A DNA stretch of 64,000 bases from Rhodotorula mucilaginosa (taxonomy: Eukaryota > Basidiomycota > Microbotryomycetes > Sporidiobolales > Sporidiobolaceae): assembly GCA_034406715.1 (NCBI GenBank), contig CP137866.1, positions 248,001 to 312,000 of the forward strand, in the 5' to 3' direction. Of this stretch, positions 55,601-64,000 are shown in pieces (position 1 is the stretch's first letter; the number at the start of each line of letters is the position of its first letter). The position numbers and the translations under genes were made by a program. The notes under the pieces are model-generated. The model was not told the DNA's origin and did no database searches. It was given only the letters and a program-made list of their open reading frames with translations.

Positions 55601-56307
55601 ATGTCGGCATGGCCGGATTGAAGGGCTGGAGAAGGCAGTGCGGGTCCGACGATGCCTTGTCGCTGCTCCATGTGCCAGCGACGCCAGAAGAGGTTCTCGA
55701 TGCGCGAGTCCTGCAGAGGCGGATCCCGGGCACATTGGTGCGTGCGGACGAAAAGAGAGGAGGGAGGGGGGACAGCCGATGCGGGGAACAGGTTTTTGAG
55801 AGGGGGTTCCTTTGGTCAGCGAAGGGGATCACGAGTAGGGAGCGAGTACATGAACTGCTCACCTGTTCGAGTAAAGCTCTGGCTTTGCCGTTCCAGGCGT
55901 TCCAAGTGAGTTTAAGGGCGGCAGAGTCCGAGTCGGCGGGGGCAGACGCCGAAGCAACGGGATCGAACGTCGTCGTCGGCTACGAGTGGCCATTCGGCGG
56001 CGAGTTGACCATGCGCAAGAATACAGGAGGGAAGAGTTGATCAGCGTGTGGGACAGAGGTGCGCGATGTGTCAGAGTGAACCCGGAGAAACAGGGTTTGG
56101 TCGCTGCAACGGCTCTGGAGGCGGCGGTCCCCACAATCCTCGTCCTCTCCCGCTCGATGCAGCAGCCTGACTGCGATCCCTTGGGGATTCCGTAAAGCAG
56201 ATGGTCGTGCCGACCAAAGGACGCGTTCGAACGAAGCGAGCGAAGAGTCCGAATAAAAAGGGGGGGAGAGAGAGACTCACGTCTAGCCTGACGACGATGG
56301 TCCGCAT
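52691..56307 (-). CDS. Two-finger GATA transcription factor (AreA/Nit2-like N-terminus)
   Basis: About 900 residues in at least seven exons. The 27-nt first exon (56307-56281, MRTIVVRLD) splices in frame to 55979-55863. A region resembling the DUF1752 segment of AreA/Nit2 follows: LKLTWNAWNGKARALLEQ then SRIENLFWRRWHMEQ. A long Ser/Pro/Ala-rich middle comes next. Two GATA fingers follow, both C-x2-C-x17-C-x2-C: CSHCGSVTTPLWRRGP...CNACGLYLKLHGKSRP and CNNCGATSTPMWRKDP...CNACSLYYKLHKVNRP, with about 40 residues between the last Cys of one and the first Cys of the next. The second finger has CNACS where CNACG is usual. The tail is Pro/Ala/Gln-rich with polyGln (near 52930-52995). The frame ends at a TGA inside a GTGAGC, so a further tiny exon is possible. 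Nitrogen or iron regulation is inferred. Confidence 0.86.
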
Positions 56308-57626
56308 TCGTTTCCTCCACCGAGTCCTCGCCTGTGATCAAAACCCTCTGTCGAGTGTATCTAGGTGTGCGAGTTTGGTGGGTGCTTGGATCAGGTGCTC
56401 GGGGTCGGCAGAGTCGTTCGAGAAGCGGTGGCGGCGAGGTTGGCCGGCTAGTCTACAGTACGCGCGTCCGAGTTTTGTATGCCTTGTTCAGAGCTGTGTT
56501 CAGCAGCCCATCGTACGGCAAGTCTGGGCTGGGTTGGGCTCGGCGGCGAGGAAAGGGTCCGACGACGGACGAGACGTCGGTGGAGTCAAGCGGCGTTAAG
56601 GGCGACGCGTCGACTCAGCCAGCGGGTCTGCCTTGCAAAGGTCGCGGGACCAGAGTGGGAACTGCGACTGTCACTCTGATGATCTCTACGCTGCCCCTCG
56701 CCTGACGACGACGCCGTCTCCTCCGGCACAATTTTTTCAGCTTTCGCGGTCGCGCGCGTCGATCATTTGTCGATCGCGTTGATTCGCTCGACAAAGATCG
56801 TCCCGTCAATCATACATACAGAGAGAATATCGACTACCTTTATATTTACACAGAGTCGTCCTAACCCACACCAGGAGAGCGACGAGCTGAGTTCGCAGAA
56901 GAGAAAACATCCCGCAGCAGAGCTTCCACACGGAACGAGAGCAGTGGGGACAGGGGGCAGCAGGCGCGGTTCGCACGCAGAGAGAAGCTCGGCGGCCGCG
57001 ACTTTGCTTCCTTTCTTCTTCATACCTTCACTTCGTGAGTCGCCGCACCTGCAGGGACTGCTTCTGGACGTGCACGATCAAGAGTCTCAACGAGCTGACC
57101 CCGCTTCTACCTCCCTCAGTCTCAACACGGCGCACTCCGAAAACGGCGAAATCTCCTCTACGGAGGGGACGAGCCCACACGGAACTGCGCCCTTTTCCTG
57201 AGAAGGAGACCGAACCTATACAGAACCGGCTTAATCGCTTGGAATCGAGCCCAGTGTCGACCCGAGTTTCATGATCCGGCGACATTCTCCATCCCTCCTC
57301 CCTTTTGGAACGCGTAGTGCAGCTCCACAGCTGTCAATGCAACAAATATACCGCTTCACACTCTCTCCTGCATGCTCCAGCTAGCGAGAGAGCCTTCTCG
57401 GGATCCCTCTCGGGCAGCTGAGGGGCCGGACCCGCATCAGTCGAGGACGTTTCCTCCTTCGGAGGACTCTTGTCAGGACGCAGCCTCCGATTCAGACAGG
57501 ATCGTTTTGAGGAACACGGAGTCATGCAAGTTACAACACTTCAAAGAGGGCTATGCATTGGAGTCAACACGGAGAGTGCAGAAAGGAGGCCGGGAGAGAC
57601 GAGAAGGAGAGTGTGTCGCCGCGGGT
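56308..57626. other. Upstream region of the GATA factor and 3' flank of INO80F-like gene
   Basis: About 1.3 kb between two minus-strand genes. It should contain the GATA-factor promoter. AT-richer sequence occurs around 56720-56900. No gene, RNA or repeat is convincing. Confidence 0.45.
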
Positions 57627-58605
57627 TCACGGCTGCTGCTGATCCGTCTGCATCGGCTGGGCGTCTGCTTGTGACACTCCGACCGCTTGAGGTACCGCGG
57701 CGGCAGGAGGCTCTGTCCCCGTGCCGTGTGCTGCCGACGACGCGACCGCTCTTCCGGACCCACCAGCCGCCGCAGTCGCCGCCTGTCCCTCTTGTTGCGG
57801 TTCCATGATCGCCCCTCCCCCGGCCTTGAGCAACTTCTCGTGCTCCCTCGCCTGCTGCGCCTCGCCCTCGACCCCCTCGACCGGTTTGGCGCCAAACTCG
57901 AGGTTCGTCCCGGAGGCGCCGCCGCCGACGACGCCGTGCTGGACCGCGGCGAGCTTTTGCGCGTCGAGTTGTTGCAGGAAGAGGGTCGGGGCTTGCGGAT
58001 CGGCGAGGGGATAGGAAGGGGTTTGGAGGATAGTAGGAGGTGCGTTGACGGAGGACGAGGTGGAAGCGGAGGAGGAAGAAGAGGCCAGAGTTGCGAGATG
58101 GGCGGCGGAGGAAAGGGCATAAGGGTTCGTCGGGGCGACGGTCGATTGCAGTCGGTCATAGAGGATACTGTCTCGGTCCGTTCGGCCAGTCAGCCCAAAT
58201 GCTGTCCCTGTGTGACGGTGCTCTTGAAGAGCGACAAGTGGGGACAGGAAGGGGTCGAAACGCACGCTCGCTCTATCCGGAGACGCTGAATCGCCTTCTT
58301 GCTCCGGAGGATCTTGACGGCGAGTTTCGTGTTGTCCTGCACGAGCGGACGAGCGTCAATGAGACTGCTACGGTTCGTTGTTCTCTCTCGGCGACTGATT
58401 GATTGATGCCGCAAGACTCACCTCCTCGACCTGCACGAGCTTCTTTTTGAGTTCGCCGTACTTTTGTCGGTACTTTGCATCGTCTGGGCGCAGTCCCAGG
58501 TCAGCCGAGGGTGTGCGGGCGAGAGTCAAGAGGGTGTGAGGAAGTACCGGCCTGAGTTGCGACGCCGGACGAGTAAGCCTTGGATTTGGACGCGGCGGGG
58601 GCCAT
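57627..58605 (-). CDS. INO80 complex subunit F/TFPT-like coiled-coil protein
   Basis: About 250 residues in four exons on the minus strand. It starts MAPAASKSKAYSSGVATQ, then a charged helical module, DDAKYRQKYGELKKKLVQVE and EDNTKLAVKILRSKKAIQRL, followed by RIERAILYDRLQSTVAP. K/R-Y-x2-L/K...N-x2-L...I-x2-L-x2-ER-x-L-x-RL is the pattern of the INO80F domain found in TFPT and fungal INO80 accessory subunits. The rest is Ala/Ser/Pro/Gln-rich and ends QTDQQQP. The module probably forms a coiled coil that joins the INO80 chromatin remodeller; this is inferred from pattern only. The gene shares a 148-bp divergent promoter with the AGC-type kinase. Splice sites (GTACTT, GTGAGT and GTGCGT donors) keep frame. 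Confidence 0.75.
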
Positions 58606-58753
58606 GACTTGCGCAGCGATGTAGAAGCCACTCGAGTACCCCAAGAGCGGTTCTCGGCGTGCGAGAGGGTGGAAGGCAGAGGCAGAGTTGCGGTCGATTC
58701 GCTTGGCGGCAGGGTTGGCCCTCTCCGCACTCTACACTCGTCGATCAGAGGCA
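58606..58753. promoter_or_regulatory. Short divergent promoter (INO80F-like / AGC kinase)
   Basis: 148 bp between two start codons, so the two genes must share regulatory sequence. No TATA box is visible. Confidence 0.5.
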
Positions 58754-61182
58754 ATGACAGCTCAGACATGGCGCGAGAGGAAGCAGGAACTCCTCCGACT
58801 GCTCGCAGAACTGTCTCCCGACGTCTATGCGCCAGCCACCGCTCCCGACGAGCAGCTCCACCGCGCACTGCTTCAACCAGATCACGCTGGCTCTAGACAC
58901 CCAAGTGAGCCCAGATCACCTTCGGGATAGCTTCATACGTGTACTAACTCGGTCTGGCAGCCGCGAACGGTCCCATGAAACGCCTCCGGACTGTCGCCCT
59001 CTCGCTCGAAGACTTTCCGCCCCTCTCGACCCTCTCGTCGACCAGCTCGCTCTGCCGCGTCGAGCTCGTCAGGCCCGCTTCCGCTCTCACTGGAGTCGAT
59101 GCCGGCGGAAAGGGCAGCGTGTACGTCATGAAAACCGTCGACAAGCGCTGGGCCTTCCGGATGCGAGCAGTGAGTCTCGGACTTGTCTTCTCAGCTCACC
59201 TCGACCCTTGGCTCACGTCTGCACTCTCCCTCACTCAGCAACAATCGCATATTCACGAGCTTGCCGTCCTGCGCCTCGGCCTGCGGGACAAGGAAGCGAG
59301 CCAGAAACGTCGAATACCACGCCTCGTCGCTTCTTTCCTCTCGCCGTCCTCGTTCCACATCGTCCTGTCGCACGTCCCGGGAGGCGACCTCTCGACGATC
59401 CTCGAACGGCATGCAGGTACCGACGCATCGTCTCAGGTCTCTTCCTCGGGGTTGCAAGAAACCTGGGTCAAAGAGTGGATGGCAGAGCTGGTGGACGCGC
59501 TCGAGTGGCTGCATTCGAGCGGGTGGGCGCACCGGTAAGGAGCGGCGACAAACCTCAGCCCGCTCAGCCTTATAAGTCTGACTAACGCAGCACGTACCTT
59601 TTGCACAGAGACGTCAAGCCCCAGAACCTCCTCCTCGACGCCGACGGCCACCTCCTCCTGACCGATTTCGGTTCGGCGGCTCCGCTCCTTCCAGCCTCGT
59701 CCTCGTCCCCCTCTTCTCCTCGTGCGATCGCGCGCAAGCACTGCCGCGCTTTGATTGGCACTCCGGACTATATCGCACCCGAAATCTTGTCGCATGCCGA
59801 GGCTTTGTACCTCGAGGAAGAAGAAGAGGAGGAGGAAGACTCGGACGAAGGAGGAGGAGCAGGCGGCGGGCTTGGCATCAAAAGTGCCGCCGGCGGCGCC
59901 GACGCAGAGTCGAAAGACGAGCTCGCGGCGTACGGACCCGGAGTGGATCTCTGGTCCAGCGGCATCGTCATATATGAGGTCGGTCCAGTTCACTGCGGTT
60001 GACCGTCTCCGCTATGTGACCGATCTCTGAAGCTGTGCCCCTCCGCAGCTCTTGTTCGGCGTCGCGCCCTTTTACGCAGAAGAGATCCCAGAGACGTACG
60101 ATCGCATCGTCAGGTGGCAGGTGAGGATCAGCACTGCTCGAGTTTCGCAACCCGGACTGACCGAAGCTTGCTACCAGGACAACTTGCGATTCCCGCCAAC
60201 TTCGTCGGTTTCCAAATCCGCGGTGTCTTTGATCAGAGCGTCAGTCGTCAAGTGCGAACCACTCATTAGCGAGCAGTGCCCATCTGAACGTCTCGCATCT
60301 TCAGGCTTCTCACAACCGCCGAATCGAGGCCGACATGCCAAAAGATCAAGTCGCACGAGTTTTTCGACAATGTCAAGTGGAATCAGCTGCACGCCGGTGC
60401 GTCGGAGAGGCTGCGCGCGCTGCCAGGAAGACTGAGCCTGTTATTTCGCTGACAATGACCGAGCGCCTTCAGGCAAAGCGACCTTCCAGCCTCCAAATCC
60501 TGTATCCAACCTCCCAGCTTCGCCTTCCCTCTCGCGGTCGCAGCGCTCGTTCGCCCAGTCTTTCGACGTCGACTCATTCATGTCTTCTCCCGGCTTGTCG
60601 ATCCTCAGGCCATCGCCGACTACTCTTGTCCGCTTCCGCGACACGGAACAGCTGTATTGGCAAGCCAGCGAATTCGGCGGTTTGACAACTCTGCCCGCCG
60701 AGGATGAGTTTGAGCGTGTCCCCTCAGCGGCGGCGGCGGCGGCGTCGTCGTCAAGCGGCGAGATATCCGAGATGGCCAGCCCGCCTAGTGGACCCCGTCG
60801 CAAGGCGACCTCCTCGTCGTTCGAAACGCCGGCTCGACCGCGTTGGTCTGCCCAAATCGAGCGAGAAGTGCAAGCCACCACGACAAGCCGGTCTTCCTCG
60901 TCGTCCAGGCGCACATCCGACGGACTCGAAGCGTGGAGGGAGATGCAAGAGCACGCGTGGTCCGTCAGTCGGTCGGCGCGGAAACGATCCGCAGCAGCCT
61001 CGAGTGGTGGCGGCGCACCGTCTCTGCCGCCGCCTTCGAGCGGGCGCAGCGAGGACCAAGATCGACTGGGTGGACTGCAGTCACGGCATCAAGAAGTTCT
61101 CAAGCAATTGGACGACATGGACGACAAGTACAGCTCGCTCTTCGCGCTCGCAGCCGGTCAAAAAAGCTCGCCGGTCAGGTGA
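58754..61182 (+). CDS. AGC-type serine/threonine kinase with unusual glycine loop
   Basis: Eight exons (58754-58904, 58961-59169, 59239-59534, 59609-59978, 60049-60120, 60178-60239, 60305-60396, 60473-61182) give 653 residues. A helical N-terminus (MTAQTWRERKQELLRLLAEL) precedes the kinase domain. The ATP Lys is in YVMKTVDKRWAF, then HIVLSHVPGGDLSTILERH, catalytic HRDVKPQNLLL, DFGSAAPL, and GTPDYIAPEIL, with an acidic Glu-rich insert between APE and DLWSSGIVIYELLFG. IKSHEFFDNVKWNQL ends the lobe as in AGC kinases (S/K-H-x-F-F...W). The region expected to hold the G-x-G-x-x-G loop reads STLSSTSSLCRVELV with no glycines. The C-terminal tail is Ser/Arg-rich with a final helical stretch. The closest family is uncertain. 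Confidence 0.85.
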
Positions 61183-61708
61183 GCTGGAGGTATGCTCAGT
61201 CGCTTTTGCGCAGGTTTCACGTGCAATCAACTCCGCTTCGCTTGCATCAGCTGTTGCGGCACTGCCGCGGCTTGCGAGGCTCTGCGCTCTCGTCCTGTCA
61301 AAAGTCTTCATCCCTGACATCCCGCCACGGTCAAAAAAGGGAGGAAGCAAATATGCAAAAGATGGTCTGTCATGTACAAACAACAAGTAGGCTCAGAGCT
61401 GAAGTCGCTATACAAGGGACGCCGTAAAGCTCGCCACGTCGAGGTCGCCGTAGTCGGTATCCGCTGGGAGTTCGTCGAGAGACTCGAGGATCGCCTTCTG
61501 GGACATGGGCTTGTCGCCGTCCGCGTCCGTCGCCGACTTTGCAGGCGTGTCTGAGACTTGGAAGAGGTCGAGGATCTGATCGGTCCCGAGGGTGTCGAGG
61601 TCCGAATTCTGCTGCGAGACGACGGTCGAAGCGACGTTGAGCTTGAAGCAAATATGCAAAAGATGGTCTGTCATGTACAAACAACAAGTAGGCTCAGAGC
61701 TGAAGTCG
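61183..61708. other. Convergent 3' region with a duplicated MOT1 terminal segment
   Basis: Between the kinase stop and the MOT1 stop. It contains the distal copy of a 301-bp tandem duplication (61344-61644). That copy carries MOT1 final-exon coding sequence but lacks its splice acceptor and lies downstream of the active stop, so it is probably non-coding 3' sequence. Confidence 0.6.
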
Positions 61709-61945
61709 CTATACAAGGGACGCCGTAAAGCTCGCCACGTCGAGGTCGCCGTAGTCGGTATCCGCTGGGAGTTCGTCGAGAGACTCGAGGATCGCCTTCT
61801 GGGACATGGGCTTGTCGCCGTCCGCGTCCGTCGCCGACTTTGCAGGCGTGTCTGAGACTTGGAAGAGGTCGAGGATCTGATCGGTCCCGAGGGTGTCGAG
61901 GTCCGAATTCTGCTGCGAGACGACGGTCGAAGCGACGTTGAGCTT
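61344..61945. repeat. 301-bp direct tandem duplication at the 3' end of MOT1
   Basis: Two consecutive copies, 61344-61644 and 61645-61945, look identical by eye along the whole length. The junctions share GAAGC, which also follows the second copy, pointing to duplication through a 5-bp microhomology. Each copy spans the end of the MOT1 coding sequence, its stop codon (TAG at 61408-61410 and 61709-61711 on the minus strand) and some 3' flank. Confidence 0.93.
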
Positions 61946-64000
61946 GAAGCGCTGCAGTCTGCGGGAGAACTTGTGCGTCAGTCTTGATAAAGTTTCAGCG
62001 GGGCTGATCGCGAGAACTTCCGTACCCCATGATCTTCTCCTCGAGCGTGCCGCGCATAATGAGTCGATAGACGTTGACGACCTTCTTCTGGCCCAAGCGA
62101 TGCGCGCGATCCATCGCCTGCAAGTCCTTCATCGGATTCCAGTCGTGCTCGACGAAGATGACGGTGTCGGCACCGGTCAGGTTGAGTCCGAGTCCGCCGA
62201 CGTGCGTCGTCAAGAGCAAGCAGTCGATGGACGGGTCCGAGTTGAAGGTCTGGCACACGGCGTGACGCTTCGAGACATCGGTAGTACCGTCCAGACGCAT
62301 GTACGTCACGTTGGGCATCACCTTGCGCAGCAGGTCATGCTCGACAATGTCGAGCATTGTCTTCTGCTGACAGAAGATTAAAGCCCGGTGCTGCGGGAAC
62401 GCGCCGTCTGCTTCCGTTGCGTCGGCGCCGGCGGGCGAATCCGAGGCGCCGATACCACAGTCGAGGAGGATCTGTCTGCGAGCGAGGTAAGAGAACATCA
62501 GGTCCCGATCATCTGTAGCGATGGGAGCGAAGGATGACCCTTACTGCAGCGCGCGGATCTTTGGAGCGTGCACTATGTCGTGGATATTGGCGTCCGGGCC
62601 CGCGGCTTTCACCAAGGCGGCTTGGTGCTGAGGCAGTTCGGGCTTGTAGACGAGGGCGGGGTGATTGACCAGCTTGCGAAGGTATTGAAGCGCCTGGAAG
62701 ACGTGCTGCGGTTTTTGGGCGGTGCCAGCCGACGAGCTGACTTCGCCGACGGCGAGCTGCCTCCCTTGCGAATGAGAGAAGTCGTCGTAGAGCTGCTTCT
62801 GCACCGGGGAAAGCTCGACGTGGTAGTCCTGGATAATTTTGGGCGGCAGGTCGTCGAGCACATCCTCCTTGAGCCGGCGCAGGATGAAGGGCAGGACCTG
62901 CTTGTGCAGCGCTTCCAGCGCGAGAGTTCCCACTTCTTGCTCCTTCGACGAGCTCTTGGCGTCACGGCTTGCGGCGATGGGCTTGCCGAAGCGTTCGTTG
63001 AAGGCCTTCTCCGACCCGAGGAAGCCCGGCATGAGGAAATCGAACAGGCTCCAAAGCTCGAGTACGTTGTTCTGTATCGGCGTGCCGGAGAGAATGAGAC
63101 GGTGGATCGCCTTGTAAGTCTTGACCGCGCGAGCGAGTTTCGTTTTGCCGTTCTTGATGATGTGGCCCTCGTCGAGGATCACGTAATGCCAATCGATCGG
63201 GCCGAGGAGTTCGACATCGTTTCGAGCGACATCGTAAGACATAATGACGACGTCGTGATCCCGCAGGCGATGGACGAGACGCTCGCGGTCGGCTCTTGCG
63301 CCCGTGTAGATGATCGCGCGCAGGGCGGGCGCGTACGTGCTGATCTCGTGTTGCCAATGGCCGGTCAGGGTTGGCGGACAGATGACGAGAGATGGAAGAT
63401 GGACCGCGTCGGGAGACTGGGTCTGACGATATCGTTCGGCGCGCTCGTGGTGCATACTCGCGAGAATCGTAATCGACTGCAGGGTTTTGCCGAGCCCCAT
63501 GTCTGATCGCATCGTGTGGACAAGCGATCAGTGCCTTCAGCCCGTGAAGAAAGCGAGATTGGGAGAGCTTACCGTCGCAGAGGAGGCCATGCAGCTGATA
63601 GCGAGCCAAGAAAGCCAACCAGCTGACGCCGTCGCGTTGGTACTTGCGCAGCTCGACGCCGATGTCGACCGGAATCTTGTACTCGGCAACCTTGCTACCG
63701 TCCAGCAATTGCATTAGGAACTCGCGCTCGAAGTCGCGCTTGGCCAAAAGCTCGGCCGAGAATCCTGGAGGATCGGGTAGACCGGACTGAGTAGCGTAGG
63801 CTGCGGTTAGAGCGACGGCCGCGAATGTCTGGAAGTCAAGAGCGGACGCAACGCACCTCCAGCGGTACAAGCTTGACAAGAGTGGCGAAAGTACGCGTCG
63901 CGAGGAAGCGTATGTCGTCGTCCGGGTCGCTCATGCGGCCAAGCACGGGCACCACGAGGAAGATCACGTAGGGCAGAATCTTGATGTCGAGAAGCTCGAC
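61709..64000 (-). CDS. MOT1: TATA-binding-protein-associated factor Mot1 (Snf2 ATPase), C-terminal part
   Basis: Mot1 uses ATP to remove TBP from DNA. Only the C-terminal part is in the window; the gene continues past 64000. The last HEAT-like repeats read DIKILPYVIFLVVPVLGR and DPDDDIRFLATRTFATLVKL. The Snf2 ATPase follows: LRKYQRDGVSWLAFLARY, DDMGLGKTLQSI (Walker A), VICPPTLTGHWQHEI, DEGHIIKNGKTKLARAVK (DEGH Walker B), LSGTPIQNNVLELWSLFDFL, then lobe 2 with THVGGLGLNLTGADTVIFVE and DWNPMKDLQAMDRAHRLGQK. The final exon starts just after 61958 and reads LQRFKLNVASTVVSQQNSDL to the stop at 61709. All match the Mot1/BTAF1 subfamily. The tandem duplication leaves this reading intact. Confidence 0.95.

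Noticed and set aside
61344-61644. Outer copy of the MOT1 duplication as a separate coding gene
   Set aside because: It lacks the splice acceptor and start of the exon and lies after the functional stop; it is best read as duplicated 3' sequence.
62568-63506. 312-codon open frame antisense to MOT1
   Set aside because: Shadow of the Snf2 ATPase coding sequence.

Overview
The window looks like a nuclear chromosome segment from a basidiomycete fungus, most likely a red-yeast-type member of Pucciniomycotina (Microbotryomycetes such as Rhodotorula or Sporobolomyces). Four things point there: GC-rich sequence, densely packed genes with many short (about 55-150 nt) GT-AG introns carrying CTRAY branch sites, fungal-specific families (YAT amino-acid permease, CPL1-like secreted proteins, YML020W-like hydrolase, mpaB/DUF2236), and an intron-containing nuclear tRNA. 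The genus is inference. I saw no transposon, retroelement, viral relic or CRISPR array.

Layout from left to right. 1-4 kb: the 3' end of a Lys/Ser-rich protein, a small unknown gene and a four-pass membrane protein (minus). 4.7-13.3 kb: pyruvate decarboxylase, a coiled-coil protein, and a carnitine acetyltransferase with both a mitochondrial leader and a peroxisomal C-terminus. 13.5-14 kb: an orphan-looking exon and a tRNA-Thr(UGU) on the minus strand. 14.2-24.3 kb: three regulators of mitotic exit, the APC/C subunit CDC16, the PP1 regulator SDS22 and the checkpoint protein MAD2, with mitochondrial GUF1/LepA between the last two. 24.8-32.5 kb: a tiny cytochrome b5-like protein, a GCK/Ste20-type kinase, mitochondrial ribosomal protein uL2m and an INO80 Ies4-like protein. 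32.6-42.8 kb: an antiquitin-type (ALDH7) aldehyde dehydrogenase, an mpaB/DUF2236 oxygenase-like protein, a large YML020W-like alpha/beta hydrolase and the TFIIIC triple-barrel subunit. 44-51 kb: an amino-acid permease followed by two paralogous secreted CPL1-like cysteine-rich proteins. 51-64 kb: VAM7 (PX-SNARE), a two-finger GATA factor with an AreA-like N-terminal region, an INO80F/TFPT-like protein, an AGC-type kinase and the C-terminal half of MOT1, whose 3' end carries a perfect-looking 301-bp tandem duplication.

Central carbon and amino-acid catabolism (PDC, carnitine acetyltransferase, ALDH7, permease) and nitrogen-type GATA regulation occur together, and GATA-core motifs lie upstream of the permease and of one CPL1-like gene. 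Most neighbours are nevertheless ordinary housekeeping genes without operon logic. Several gene pairs are divergent with very short shared promoters (SDS22/GUF1 126 bp; INO80F-like/AGC kinase 148 bp).

I found no convincing undescribed multi-gene system. The most unusual observations are the tRNA lying between an unattached coding exon and its possible 5' end, the MOT1 3' tandem duplication, four introns that are multiples of three without stops (one a GC-AG intron, one with a 22-nt poly-C tract), the tandem-finger GATA factor, and the adjacent CPL1-like paralogues. Exon boundaries were worked out by hand from splice signals and reading-frame continuity, so single-base errors in internal coordinates are possible.
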